A stretch of DNA of 64,000 nt from Gemmiger sp. An194 (GTDB taxonomy: Bacteria; Bacillota; Clostridia; Oscillospirales; Ruminococcaceae): contig NZ_NFKA01000009.1 of NCBI RefSeq assembly GCF_002160145.1, forward strand, positions 57,254-121,253, in the 5' to 3' direction. Shown in pieces: positions 50,551-58,446 of the stretch. Both the position numbers and the translations under genes were made by a program. Position 1 is the first letter of the stretch. Every line of letters starts with the position of its first letter. The notes beneath the pieces were generated by a model, which was not told the DNA's origin, did no database searches, and saw only the letters and a program-made list of their open reading frames with translations.

Positions 50551-50604
50551 AACAGCCTATGGATGAGCAGCATCTCTTTTTGCTGCCCATCCATAGGCTG
50601 TTCT
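50551..50604 (-). terminator. Terminator after birA
   Basis: A very long stem, AACAGCCTATGGATG against CATCCATAGGCTGTT extended by GCAGCA/TGCTGC, with a TTTTG tract on the minus strand and TTCTTATTTT on the plus strand. Confidence 0.85.
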
Positions 50605-50613
50605 TATTTTCCG

Positions 50614-51339
50614 TCATTTGACGCCGTAGATGCCCTGCACGGTTACCTCTCCGGTGAATACTGCCTGTTTTCCTTTTCCGGTATCCACCACCAGACGGCC
50701 TGTTTCGTCCACGTCCACCGCCCGGCCTTCGCCGCCGTCAAACTGCACCCTGCGGCCCAGATTGGCACAGCGGGACAGATACTCCTCCCGCACCGCTGCA
50801 AAGCCCTGACAATAAAAATCCTCCAGGCCTTCGGCAAAGATCTCGCTCATCGTCTGCGCCAGCCGTTCCGGCGTGTCCGCACCCGGCATACGCCCCAGAA
50901 TCTGTGCCGCTGAAACACCATGCACCAGCCCGTTTTGGGCAAAATACGCCTCATCCTGCATCAGATTGATCCCGATGCCGCAAAGGATTGCTCCCTGGGC
51001 CGCTTCACACAGAATTCCGCCCAGCTTTTTTCCCTGCCAGACAAGGTCATTGGGCCATTTTACCTGGCAGCGCACTCCCAGCTGTTCCTCCAGTGCGTGT
51101 ACCGCTGCCAGACTTGCCGCCAGCGGAAGCGCCGCCGGGTCTGCCATGGGGCGTTTGCATACGATCGTATAATACAGGCCCTGACCCGGCGCGTTGGCCC
51201 AGGCCCGGCCGCGGCGGCCCCGCCCTGCGGTCTGGCAGATGGTATACACCGCAAAGCCGTCCGAAAGTTGGTCCAGCTGCCGTCGGCACCAGCTGTTGGT
51301 GCTGTCCGTCTCGGAAACAAACCGGGGAGCGCTTACCAT
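50614..51339 (-). CDS. birA: Biotin--[acetyl-CoA-carboxylase] ligase
   Basis: 241 aa. Activates biotin with ATP and attaches it to biotin carboxyl carrier domains. ETDSTNSWC, the biotinyl-AMP loop GRGRRGRAW near residue 40, VKWPNDLVW near 94 and GGILCE are the class motifs, and a C-terminal SH3-like domain follows. There is no N-terminal helix-turn-helix, so this is the monofunctional (BirA-short) form that does not repress biotin genes. It overlaps the upstream phosphoesterase gene by 7 nt. Confidence 0.94.
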   Translation of the reverse strand: MVSAPRFVSETDSTNSWCRRQLDQLSDGFAVYTICQTAGRGRRGRAWANAPGQGLYYTIVCKRPMADPAALPLAASLAAVHALEEQLGVRCQVKWPNDLVWQGKKLGGILCEAAQGAILCGIGINLMQDEAYFAQNGLVHGVSAAQILGRMPGADTPERLAQTMSEIFAEGLEDFYCQGFAAVREEYLSRCANLGRRVQFDGGEGRAVDVDETGRLVVDTGKGKQAVFTGEVTVQGIYGVK

Positions 51340-51821
51340 ATGATCAGTTCCTTGTGCTGGAGATTGGCCTCGCCGTTCTCATACAGCTCCAGAATGCCGT
51401 AGCTGGGCCCGCCGAACCGGGGTGCGCCGATGCTGCCCGGGTTGAACAGGGTCACGCCATCCCGCTGCTCCAGAGTGGGCAGATGAGTATGACCGAACAG
51501 GCCGATGGCTGCGCCCCGGTCCTTTACCGCCCGGGCGTAATCATCCAGCGTATATTTCACCCCATAATGATGACCATGGCAGAAAAAGATCAGATTGTGT
51601 TCAAACACCTCCAGGGCTTCCGCCGGGTACAGCGAGGAAAAATCGCAGTTTCCCCGCACCGCGTAAACCGGCAGGCTGCAGCCCTCCGCCTGCAGACGCT
51701 CAATGTCCTTCAGACCATCCCCCAAAAAGATGATGCCTTTGGCATGGGGATGAGCCTCCACTGCTTTTTGCACCAGCGGATAACAACCGTGACTGTCGGA
51801 TAAAATCAGGATCTCTTTCAT
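51333..51821 (-). CDS. YfcE/MJ0936-family metallophosphoesterase
   Basis: 162 aa calcineurin-like phosphodiesterase. The five metal-binding blocks are visible: LSDSHG (8-13), FLGDGLKD near 32, RGNCD near 55, FCHGHHYG near 79 and FGHTHLP near 109. The length fits the small YfcE/YsnB group, which cleaves phosphodiesters in vitro with unknown natural substrate. It overlaps rsmI (ATGA) upstream and birA downstream. Confidence 0.9.
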   Translation of the reverse strand: MKEILILSDSHGCYPLVQKAVEAHPHAKGIIFLGDGLKDIERLQAEGCSLPVYAVRGNCDFSSLYPAEALEVFEHNLIFFCHGHHYGVKYTLDDYARAVKDRGAAIGLFGHTHLPTLEQRDGVTLFNPGSIGAPRFGGPSYGILELYENGEANLQHKELIIW

Positions 51822-52663
51822 TCCGCATCCTCCTTGATCAGCAGGCGATAAACCTGGCTTTTGGAAAAGGCCGTGCCCTGGGCGGCCTGTTTTGCCGCCG
51901 CGCTGGGCGGCATTCCCTGTTCCATCAGCCTGCGGGCAGCCTGGGCAGCCTGCTCCAGCGTGATCTGCTCCTGAGGCGCAGCGGTCTCCTCGCCGCCTGC
52001 CACCACCAGCACATACTCGCCCCGGGGCGCATTCTCCCGGTAGTATGCACAGGCCTCGGCCAGTGTGGTTTTGCGGATCTCCTCATGCAGCTTGGTCAGC
52101 TCCCGGGTCAGGGTGATGCTTCGCTGCCCGCCGAAGGTTTTTTCCAGATCCTCCAGCGTACCCTTTAATTTATGAGGAGCTTCATAAAAAATCATGGTGC
52201 GTGTCTCGCCTGCAAGGCTTTCCAGCCGCTGCTTGCGGGGCTTTGCCGCCACCGGCAGAAAGCCTTCAAATACAAAACGGCTGGTATCCTGCCCGGAAAC
52301 AGCCAGCGCCGTGACACAGGCGGAAGCCGCCGGGACCGGGACCACCGGAATGCCCTGAGCCAGCGCGTCCCGCACGATCTCCTCGCCCGGGTCCGAAATG
52401 GCAGGCATGCCCGCGTCGCTACACAAGGCGCAGCTTTCACCGGCCGCGATCCGGTCCAGGATATACTGGCCTTTTTCCTTTGTGTTGTGCTCGTAGTAGC
52501 TCACCAGCGGCTTTTTCAGTCCCAGATGATTGAGCAGCTTCAGCGTAACGCGAGTGTCCTCAGCGGCAACAAAATCCACGCTGCCAAACGTAGCGGCGGC
52601 GCGGGGTGTCATGTCGTTCAGGTTACCGATGGGCGTTGCCACGATATACAGTGTTCCGGCCAT
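51818..52663 (-). CDS. rsmI: 16S rRNA 2'-O-methyltransferase RsmI (C1402)
   Basis: 281 aa. SAM-dependent methylation of ribose at C1402 of 16S rRNA. YIVATPIGNLNDMTPRA at the N-terminus, AAEDTRVTLKLLNHL, SYYEHN, CSDAGMPAISDPG near residue 85 and FYEAPHKL are the tetrapyrrole-methylase-type RsmI motifs. The start is ATG 52663, behind AAGGAGGAG. A frame open to 52702 would overlap the upstream gene without a ribosome site. In B. subtilis the orthologue (yabC) also lies downstream of yabB and holB. Confidence 0.95.
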   Translation of the reverse strand: MAGTLYIVATPIGNLNDMTPRAAATFGSVDFVAAEDTRVTLKLLNHLGLKKPLVSYYEHNTKEKGQYILDRIAAGESCALCSDAGMPAISDPGEEIVRDALAQGIPVVPVPAASACVTALAVSGQDTSRFVFEGFLPVAAKPRKQRLESLAGETRTMIFYEAPHKLKGTLEDLEKTFGGQRSITLTRELTKLHEEIRKTTLAEACAYYRENAPRGEYVLVVAGGEETAAPQEQITLEQAAQAARRLMEQGMPPSAAAKQAAQGTAFSKSQVYRLLIKEDAE

Positions 52664-52698
52664 AAATGGCTCCTCCTTGGGTTGCTCTCGGCAGCGCT

Positions 52699-53403
52699 TC
52701 ACATGCCCTGCCGGTAGATGGCCTGCAGCTGCAGGCTGGGGCGGCCGGTCTCGTCGGCCATATAGATATCCGGCTCAAAACGAAGGCCGGGTTTTCGGTT
52801 TTTCTGTGCTTCCAGCAAAAACAGCCAGGGTGCATCCTTCGGCGTCTGCTTGGCAAATACCAGCCGCTTGGGCTCGAGCCCCGCGGCGCTCAGAATGCAG
52901 CAGGTACGGGCCAGATGCTCCGGCCGGTTGCACATTGCAAAACGCCCGCCGTCCCGCAGCAGGCGTGCCGCGGCAGCAGCTACCTGCTCCAGTGTGCAGC
53001 CGCCCTCATGGCGGGCAGTGGCCCGCGCGGCCTCCGGGCTCACATAGCCTCCGGTGAAGTAGGGAGGATTGGCCGCCACCAGATGATAGCCGCCGTCCGC
53101 CGCCAGGTCGTTCAGGTCCCGGTTCAGCGGGCGGATGTGAGCGCATTCCGGCTGAGCTTCCACGGCCTGCTCCAGCAGGCCGGTACCCTCGGCATCCAGC
53201 TCCACCGACAGGCACTCGCCCCGGTGGCCCAGGTCATGCCAGCGCAGCGCCACGATGCCGCAGCCACTGCAAAGATCCACCACACGCTCCGCCCGCCGGG
53301 GCCGGCAAAAGCCGGACAGCAGCATGGCGTCGGTACCGAAGCGGTGGTTCTCGCTGATGAAGACCTTGGTCCCATTATACAAAGTTTCGGCGGAATGTGC
53401 CAT
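52699..53403 (-). CDS. tRNA1(Val) adenine-N6 methyltransferase-like protein (TrmN6/YabB)
   Basis: 234 aa. A class I methyltransferase with VVDLCSGCGIVALRW near residue 40 (SAM site) and the catalytic ANPPYF near residue 112, as in YfiC/TrmN6 and B. subtilis YabB. The start is ATG 53403 behind AGGGAG. The open frame to 53595 crosses a terminator. It sits between the ferredoxin and rsmI, matching the yabB-yabC order of Bacillus. The substrate is inferred from family only. Confidence 0.88.
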   Translation of the reverse strand: MAHSAETLYNGTKVFISENHRFGTDAMLLSGFCRPRRAERVVDLCSGCGIVALRWHDLGHRGECLSVELDAEGTGLLEQAVEAQPECAHIRPLNRDLNDLAADGGYHLVAANPPYFTGGYVSPEAARATARHEGGCTLEQVAAAAARLLRDGGRFAMCNRPEHLARTCCILSAAGLEPKRLVFAKQTPKDAPWLFLLEAQKNRKPGLRFEPDIYMADETGRPSLQLQAIYRQGM

Positions 53404-53502
53404 AGAAAAACGCTCCCTGAAAATAAAATAAGGGGAAGAATAACCGGAATGACACATGAAACCGGCTTTTCCCCCTGCCTTGAAAAAACATGGCCCACAA
53501 CA

Positions 53503-53534
53503 AAAAAGCGGCGGGCCGAAAAGCCACGCCACTT
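53503..53534 (-). terminator. Terminator after the ferredoxin gene
   Basis: Minus-strand AGTGGCG...CGCCGCT stem with a GGC/GCC inner part, followed by TTTTTTG. Confidence 0.65.
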
Positions 53535-53564
53535 TTTGTTCTTTGCCAGTGCAAAAAGAGCAGA

Positions 53565-53735
53565 TTAGCCCTCTTCGATCGCACCAACAGGGCAAGCGCC
53601 GGCGCAGGTGCCGCAGGAAATGCAGCTGTCAGCGTCGATCACGTACTTGCCGTCGCCCTCGCTGATAGCGCTGACAGGGCACTCGCCGGCACAGGTGCCG
53701 CAAGAAACGCAAGAATCGTTGATAGAGTAAGCCAT
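53565..53735 (-). CDS. 2[4Fe-4S] ferredoxin
   Basis: 56 aa, a clostridial-type ferredoxin. It has two near-identical cluster motifs, CVSCGTCAGECP (residues 9-20) and CISCGTCAGACP (about 38-49), each CX2CX2CX3CP, giving two low-potential clusters. It is the natural electron acceptor of PFOR, which is encoded 5 kb away. It begins MAYSINDSC and ends IEEG. AAGGAGAG precedes ATG 53735. It has its own promoter and terminator, so it is expressed separately though embedded among housekeeping genes. Confidence 0.95.
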   Translation of the reverse strand: MAYSINDSCVSCGTCAGECPVSAISEGDGKYVIDADSCISCGTCAGACPVGAIEEG

Positions 53736-53841
53736 GTTTCATCTCTCCTTTATCTCTGCACTTCTTTCCACAGGCGCAATGCGCCCCATCCGTGCAGAGA
53801 ATGCAGCGCAGCCCTGAAAGAGCGAACTCTTTCTTGGGTTT

Positions 53842-53869
53842 ATTGTAGCATAAATTTGCAAAAGTTCAA
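53842..53869 (-). promoter_or_regulatory. Promoter of the ferredoxin gene
   Basis: TTGAAC (53864-53869), a 16-nt spacer and TACAAT (53842-53847) on the minus strand. The leader is about 100 nt. Confidence 0.65.
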
Positions 53870-53891
53870 GTGGTTGGCCTGGATTTCCGTC

Positions 53892-54740
53892 TCACTCCTG
53901 GTCCGGATCGGGGGCCTTGGGTGCCCGTTTTCCGCCCCGCAGGTAGACACATTCGCTGCGCCGGAAATACTTGGGCGCCAGCGATTCGTTCAGCGGACGC
54001 ACCTTGAGCATACCGCTCACCGGGTTCGCCTCCACCACGATACCCTCAAATTCCGGGGTACGCACCACGCTGCCGTTCATGGGGGTGATGCTGTTCAGGT
54101 ATTCATAGGCCTTCTGCTCGTAGGCAAGGCAGCACATGAGGCGGCCGCAGCTGCCGCTGATCTTGGTGGGGTTCAGGCTCAGGCCCTGCTCCTTGGCCAT
54201 CTTGATGCTCACCGGCTGGAAATCCTTCAAGAACCGGCTGCAGCAGAAGGGCTGGCCGCAGATGCCCAGACCGCCCAGCATCTTGCTCTCGTCACGCACG
54301 CCGATCTGGCGCAGCTCAATACGGGTGTGGAACACGCCCGCCAGGTCCTTGACCAGATCCCGGAAGTCGATCCGGCCGTCCGCCGTGAAGTAGAACACAA
54401 TCTTGGTGCGATCCAGATTATACTCGGCCTCCACCAGCTTCATCTCCAGCTTGTGGGCGGCGATGCGCTGGGTGCAGATCTCAAAGGCGGTCTTTTCGTC
54501 CGCCCGGTTCTTCTCCATGCGGCGGATGTCCACCGCGTCGGCCATGCGCTTGACAGTCTTCAGCTCCCGGACCACCTGGCTGTCCGGGATATCCTTGGGG
54601 CCGGCCACCACCTCGCCGCACTCGATGCCGCGGGCAGTCTCCACGATCACGTGGTCGCCGGTCTTCACATCCAGATCCGCCGGGTCAAAATAGTAGGCCT
54701 TTCCGCCTGCTTTAAAACGAACGGAGATCACTTTTTTCAT
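53892..54740 (-). CDS. ricT: PSP1-domain protein RicT (YaaT)
   Basis: 282 aa. In B. subtilis, YaaT/RicT forms the Fe-S-containing Y-complex with RicA and RicF that promotes RNase Y-dependent mRNA maturation and affects sporulation and biofilms. The PSP1 domain covers residues 60-200, with FYFTADGRIDFRDLVKDLA and the cysteine cluster segments GICGQPFCCSRFL and SGSCGRLMCCLAYEQ. It follows holB by about 100 nt, as in Bacillus. RicA and RicF are not in the window. Confidence 0.93.
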   Translation of the reverse strand: MKKVISVRFKAGGKAYYFDPADLDVKTGDHVIVETARGIECGEVVAGPKDIPDSQVVRELKTVKRMADAVDIRRMEKNRADEKTAFEICTQRIAAHKLEMKLVEAEYNLDRTKIVFYFTADGRIDFRDLVKDLAGVFHTRIELRQIGVRDESKMLGGLGICGQPFCCSRFLKDFQPVSIKMAKEQGLSLNPTKISGSCGRLMCCLAYEQKAYEYLNSITPMNGSVVRTPEFEGIVVEANPVSGMLKVRPLNESLAPKYFRRSECVYLRGGKRAPKAPDPDQE

Positions 54741-54841
54741 AGTTTGTTTCTCACTTTGCCCTGCCGCGCCGGGCGGATGGTGTCACGTCTTTTGCCTGCG
54801 GCTTTGGTTTGGGCAAAAGGTTCAAAAGGGTAGGGAAGGGC

Positions 54842-55741
54842 TCACCGGGCGATGCGCGCCGCCAGAATGGTGAGCAGCAGCTTCTGGTTCAGGTTGCGGT
54901 TCATGTTCTGCAGCGTCTCGCCGCACTGGCTGGCAGTACGTGCTGCCTGATGGGCGCTCATGCCGAAGCGCCCGGCCCCCGCCAGCTCGGCGGCGGCCAC
55001 GCTGGCCAGATCCGCCAGCAGCCGGGCGGCGGCGGGTTTATCCTTTTCATATCCGGCCAGAAGCTGCATCAGCCGGTAGCGGTCGCCCTTTGCCACCGCC
55101 TGGGCCAGCTGGCAGGCAGTTTCAAAGCTCTGGGCCGCCTGAGGCTCCCGCGCAGCAGCGGCAGCCCGGCCGATGTGGCCGTCATACACTGCGGCCAGCA
55201 GTTCCGGGTCCTTGCAGTCCGGGCAGTTCTCCCGCAGCCACGCCACGCATTCCTGCCGGGTGACCGGAGCAATGGGGTAGATGGCGCACCGGCTTCGAAT
55301 GGTGGGCAGCACCGCCGCCGCACTGGTGGCGGTGAGCACGAACAGCACCCCCTCCGGGGGCTCCTCCAGCACCTTCAGCAGCGCATTCGCACTGGAGGCG
55401 TTCATCTTCTGGGCGCCGTAAAAAATCACCGCCCGCCCGTTTGCGGACAGCGCGGTCTCGAACACCTTGCGGCGCACCTGGCGCACCGCGTCAATACGGA
55501 TCTCGCCGGAGGCCCCTTCGCCCCGCACCTCGATGCATTCGGCGGCCCGGCCTTCCAGCACCGCATTCGCCTGCGGTCCGCCCTCGGGGTAGAGGTAATC
55601 GGCGGCAAGGCACCGGGCGGCGAAGCCGGAGCCGCAGCCCGCCTCGCCGCACAGCAAAACACTATGAGAAAGCCGCCCTGCACGCAGGGCGGCCTGCAAA
55701 CTTTCTTTCAGGGCCTGGTTGCCCCGAAACGCATCCAGCAT
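54842..55741 (-). CDS. holB: DNA polymerase III delta' subunit
   Basis: 299 aa clamp-loader subunit. MLDAFRGNQALKESLQAAL at the N-terminus, SHSVLLCGEAGCGSGFAA (a degenerate P-loop without the usual Lys, normal for delta'), NASSANALLKVLEEPPEG (the SRC-region helix) and LPTIRSRC near residue 165 identify it. The typical zinc-binding cysteines of delta' are not obvious. It starts within the darA stop codon (TGATG), so the two are coupled. The longer frame to 55900 simply reads through darA. Confidence 0.9.
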   Translation of the reverse strand: MLDAFRGNQALKESLQAALRAGRLSHSVLLCGEAGCGSGFAARCLAADYLYPEGGPQANAVLEGRAAECIEVRGEGASGEIRIDAVRQVRRKVFETALSANGRAVIFYGAQKMNASSANALLKVLEEPPEGVLFVLTATSAAAVLPTIRSRCAIYPIAPVTRQECVAWLRENCPDCKDPELLAAVYDGHIGRAAAAAREPQAAQSFETACQLAQAVAKGDRYRLMQLLAGYEKDKPAAARLLADLASVAAAELAGAGRFGMSAHQAARTASQCGETLQNMNRNLNQKLLLTILAARIAR

Positions 55742-56064
55742 CACAGCTTCTCGAAGCGCTCCACATTGGTCACAAAGACGGTAGCGCCGCCCACGGTGAC
55801 CTGCAGCGGATAAGCGGTGGCTACGCCGATGCCGTAGCTGGCGGTGCTGGGAACGACCTCGGTGCGCTGCTTGCAGCACTTGGAGATCAGGCCGATGCAC
55901 TCATCCACCTTCTCATCGTCGGTACCGATCATCAGGGTCATATTGCCCGCCATCAGAAATCCGCCGGTGGTGGACAAACGGGTAACGGAAAAACCAGCCT
56001 TGATGAGCTCGTTACAAACGTTCTTGGAGTCCTCTTTATTTACAATGGCAGTGATCATTTTCAT
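55741..56064 (-). CDS. darA: Cyclic-di-AMP receptor DarA/PstA (DUF970, PII-like)
   Basis: 107 aa PII-like trimeric protein that binds c-di-AMP. MKMITAIVNKEDSKNV, GFSVTRLSTTGGFLMAGN (the nucleotide-contacting loop) and NMTLMIGTDDEKVDE are characteristic, and the length is exactly that of the family. The downstream holB-ricT pair is the conserved Firmicute neighbourhood (yaaQ-yaaR-holB-yaaT). yaaR is absent. A good TATAAT lies at 56151-56156 with a weak -35. Confidence 0.95.
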   Translation of the reverse strand: MKMITAIVNKEDSKNVCNELIKAGFSVTRLSTTGGFLMAGNMTLMIGTDDEKVDECIGLISKCCKQRTEVVPSTASYGIGVATAYPLQVTVGGATVFVTNVERFEKL

Positions 56065-56205
56065 AACAGCAGTTCCCCTTTCGGCAGGCCCGCGCGGTTT
56101 GTTTGGGCAGTGGTTCCGCCCGGCGCATAAAATATGGGCCTGTTTTTCTAATTATAGCACGACGCTTTTCAAATTGCCACAAAGCAGCTCCAGTTTTTCT
56201 CGGTT

Positions 56206-56856
56206 TTATTGCCGCCACTGGTTCTGCCAGGCCTTGCGGCGGCGGTAATCAGTGACCTTCTGGCGCAGCCGGCCAATGCCGCCCTTGCCGAAGAAGATCC
56301 AGAAGCCCAGAAGGCCCGCCAGCATGGCCAGCTTCTGGCCAAGAGGTGCGGTGACCCACTGGAACAGATACAACGCCGCTGAGATCCACCCCAGCCATTT
56401 CACCTTGACTGGCAGCACAAAGAAGAGCAGAAGCTGAGTCTCCGGATAAAGATAGGCAAAGGCAAAGAACAGGGAATAGTACAGCGCTGTATTGCCGGCC
56501 GAACCGGTGATCAGACAGCCCAGCCAGGCACCGACTATCCCCAAAAGGAAATAGACCGTAAATTTGAAGCTGCCCCAGGTCCGTTCCAGTGCAGATCCCA
56601 GCCAATACAGCAGATAAATCTCCAGCGCCACATAAATGGGATTGGTGGTCAGCGGAGGAAGGAATACAAAGCTCACCAGCCGCCACACCTGCCCGGCTAA
56701 CAGCCCGTTCCGATTCAGGGACAGCAGGAAATACAACGGATAATATGCAAACATGATCACCAGCCAGACAATCGCCTGACCGGCTGCCACATACAGCATC
56801 AGATTCGGAATCCCGAAACGGCCAAAGCGCCGCTCCAATTTATAAAGCCAATTCAT
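56206..56856 (-). CDS. Rhomboid-like membrane protein without the catalytic serine motif
   Basis: 216 aa with about six helices. GLLAGQVWRLVSFVFLPPL and YLLYWLGSALERTWGSFKF correspond to the L1 loop and helix 2 of bacterial rhomboids. Where an active rhomboid has GxSG the sequence reads TGSAGNTALYYSLFFAFA, and no equivalent catalytic His is evident, so it is probably a pseudo-rhomboid or derlin-like protein. A basic C-terminus (RRRKAWQNQWRQ) follows. The start is ATG 56856, 10 nt after AAAAGGAG. Single gene. Confidence 0.7.
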   Translation of the reverse strand: MNWLYKLERRFGRFGIPNLMLYVAAGQAIVWLVIMFAYYPLYFLLSLNRNGLLAGQVWRLVSFVFLPPLTTNPIYVALEIYLLYWLGSALERTWGSFKFTVYFLLGIVGAWLGCLITGSAGNTALYYSLFFAFAYLYPETQLLLFFVLPVKVKWLGWISAALYLFQWVTAPLGQKLAMLAGLLGFWIFFGKGGIGRLRQKVTDYRRRKAWQNQWRQ

Positions 56857-56954
56857 GCGCAGCACGCTCCTTTTTGCTCAGTTTCGTTTACTTTACCAGA
56901 AAATAATCCATTTGAAAAGTCTTTTGGGGCGAATGATTTGTTTTTGTTGTACGA

Positions 56955-57115
56955 ACGCCCGTTGAAAAGTTTTCAACGTTTTCCACCGAGATTCCAACAT
57001 TCACTCCCCTCCCATTCAACGAAACGTTGAACTCAACGGCGCTTTCCACCGGTTTTGTTGAAAACTTAAGACTTTTCACCGGGTTTTAAACACTTTCAAC
57101 ATACTTTTCAACATC
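56955..57115. repeat. Cluster of TTGAAAA/TTTTCAA palindromes in an intergenic region
   Basis: The non-coding stretch 56880-57240 contains CGTTGAAAAGTTTTCAACG (56960-56978), TTCAACGAAACGTTGAA (57015-57031), TTTTGTTGAAAAC (57053-57065) and CTTTCAACATACTTTTCAAC (57093-57112), with interspersed TTTCCACC/TTTCACC. No gene was found in it. A regulatory or DNA-binding-protein cluster is possible. Confidence 0.55.
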
Positions 57116-57242
57116 GTCTCAAAAACTCTTCGTATAACCATTGGGGAAAACTATGTTTATTTTTCGCTGAAAATTCGCTTTCCGGTCTTATGGAATGGAT
57201 TTTTCGCGCAAATTCGCATTCAAATCAAATTTTTCTCTGCTC

Positions 57243-57281
57243 AAAAAACAGGCTGCCATTCCCGCCGGAACAGCAGCCTGA
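57243..57281 (-). terminator. Terminator after the YitT-family gene
   Basis: Minus-strand CAGGCTGC / GCAGCCTG stem followed by TTTTTTG. Confidence 0.8.
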
Positions 57282-57310
57282 ATCTATAAAAACTCGCCTT
57301 GTGTGTCCTC

Positions 57311-58174
57311 TCAGTGCTTTTCCTCCAGTGCGTGGAAGCCCTCGCCGAAGACCTCGTTTGCCTCGCAGATCATCACCATGGCCCGAGGGTCCACCCGGTG
57401 AGCCGCCTGGCGCACCTTGAACACCTCGTTATTGGAGCAGGCACACAGCACCATATCCTTTTTTGCACCGGAATAGCTGCCGGTCACATCCACCAGAGTA
57501 GCACCGCGCTCCACCGCCCGGTCGATCTCCTTGGCCACCTCCCGGCCGTAATCGGTGATGATCATAGCCAGCTTACCACTGCCTGCGCCGTACATGATCT
57601 TATCCATCACGATGGTGAGGGCAAACACCGAAATCATGCCGTACAGCGCCGAGTCGATGTCGCCGAAGGCGGGCACACCCAGAAAGATGATGACCGCATC
57701 CATGATCATGCTGATCTGACCAAAGCTGAAATGGGGTGCCTTGCGCTTGGCTGCGTGAATCAGAAAATCCGCGCCGCCGGTGGAGGAGTTGCGCATATAG
57801 ATAATGGCCAGACCTGCACCCATCAGAATACCGCTGAATACCGCCGCCAGCAGGCGGTTGCTGTCGTAAACAGGGAAGAGGGGCAAAATACCGTCGATGA
57901 TGATGGTGCTGATGATCATGGTACGCAGGCTTTTCAAAAAGAATCGCCGGCCCAAAATGCGGAAGGTACCCAGAATGATGGGGATATTCAGCACCAGAGT
58001 CATGGTACCGATGGGCAGCCCGGTAAGGAAATTAATAATCAGTGCCAGACCCGAAAGTCCGCCGGGTGCGAAGCCGCCCTTTGCCGCAAAGGTATACACA
58101 CCCACACCAAACAGGATACTGCCCACCGTCTCAAAGAGCACATCCATCAAGAATTCCTTGCGTTTTTCCGTCAC
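57311..58174 (-). CDS. YitT-family membrane protein (DUF161 + DUF2179)
   Basis: 287 aa. Five to six helices in the N-terminal 200 residues with FAAKGGFAPGGLSGLALII and the glycine-rich NSSTGGADFLIHA, then a cytoplasmic DUF2179 domain (RGATLVDVTGSYSGAKKD, VDPRAMVMICEANEVFGEGF). The family is common in Firmicutes with no proven substrate. The start is GTG 58174, 8 nt after AGGAGG. It is preceded by a terminator-like hairpin in its leader, so expression may be attenuated. Confidence 0.85.
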   Translation of the reverse strand: MTEKRKEFLMDVLFETVGSILFGVGVYTFAAKGGFAPGGLSGLALIINFLTGLPIGTMTLVLNIPIILGTFRILGRRFFLKSLRTMIISTIIIDGILPLFPVYDSNRLLAAVFSGILMGAGLAIIYMRNSSTGGADFLIHAAKRKAPHFSFGQISMIMDAVIIFLGVPAFGDIDSALYGMISVFALTIVMDKIMYGAGSGKLAMIITDYGREVAKEIDRAVERGATLVDVTGSYSGAKKDMVLCACSNNEVFKVRQAAHRVDPRAMVMICEANEVFGEGFHALEEKH

Positions 58175-58229
58175 ACTGATTTCCTCCTTTGAACCGGCAT
58201 CGGAGATCACTCACACATTTCCCGGTACC

Positions 58230-58298
58230 GGATAAAACAAAAACGGCTTTTTTCACAACAACGCTTTGCTCAAACGCTTTGCTCAAAAAGCCGTTATC
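58230..58298 (-). promoter_or_regulatory. Candidate attenuator hairpin in the YitT leader
   Basis: Minus-strand AACGGCTTTTT pairs with AAAAAAGCCGTT and is followed by TTTTGTTTT, forming a terminator between promoter and gene. Its long loop holds two direct copies of TTGAGCAAAGCGT (58261-58286). No known riboswitch was recognised. Confidence 0.5.
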
Positions 58299-58311
58299 TT
58301 TTCCTACTTTT

Positions 58312-58340
58312 ATTATAGCCGAAACCGGAGAAAAAGGCAA
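58312..58340 (-). promoter_or_regulatory. Promoter of the YitT-family gene
   Basis: TTGCCT (58335-58340), a 17-nt spacer and TATAAT (58312-58317) on the minus strand. Confidence 0.65.
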
Positions 58341-58365
58341 AAATTCTTTTGTAAAAAGATGGGAA

Positions 58366-58408
58366 AACAAAAAAGCGCCCCCGCACTGTGCGCACAGTGC
58401 GGGGGCGC
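58366..58408 (-). terminator. Terminator after PFOR: perfect 34-nt palindrome
   Basis: GCGCCCCCGCACTGTGC followed directly by its exact complement (58375-58408), then TTTTTTGTTTT on the minus strand. Confidence 0.92.
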
Positions 58409-58446
58409 AGGTTCAGCATATCATGCCGTGACCCTTGCGGGGAGGA

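Noticed and set aside
58375..58408. Mobile-element inverted repeat
   Set aside because: The perfect 34-nt palindrome is followed by a T tract exactly after PFOR, so a terminator explains it.
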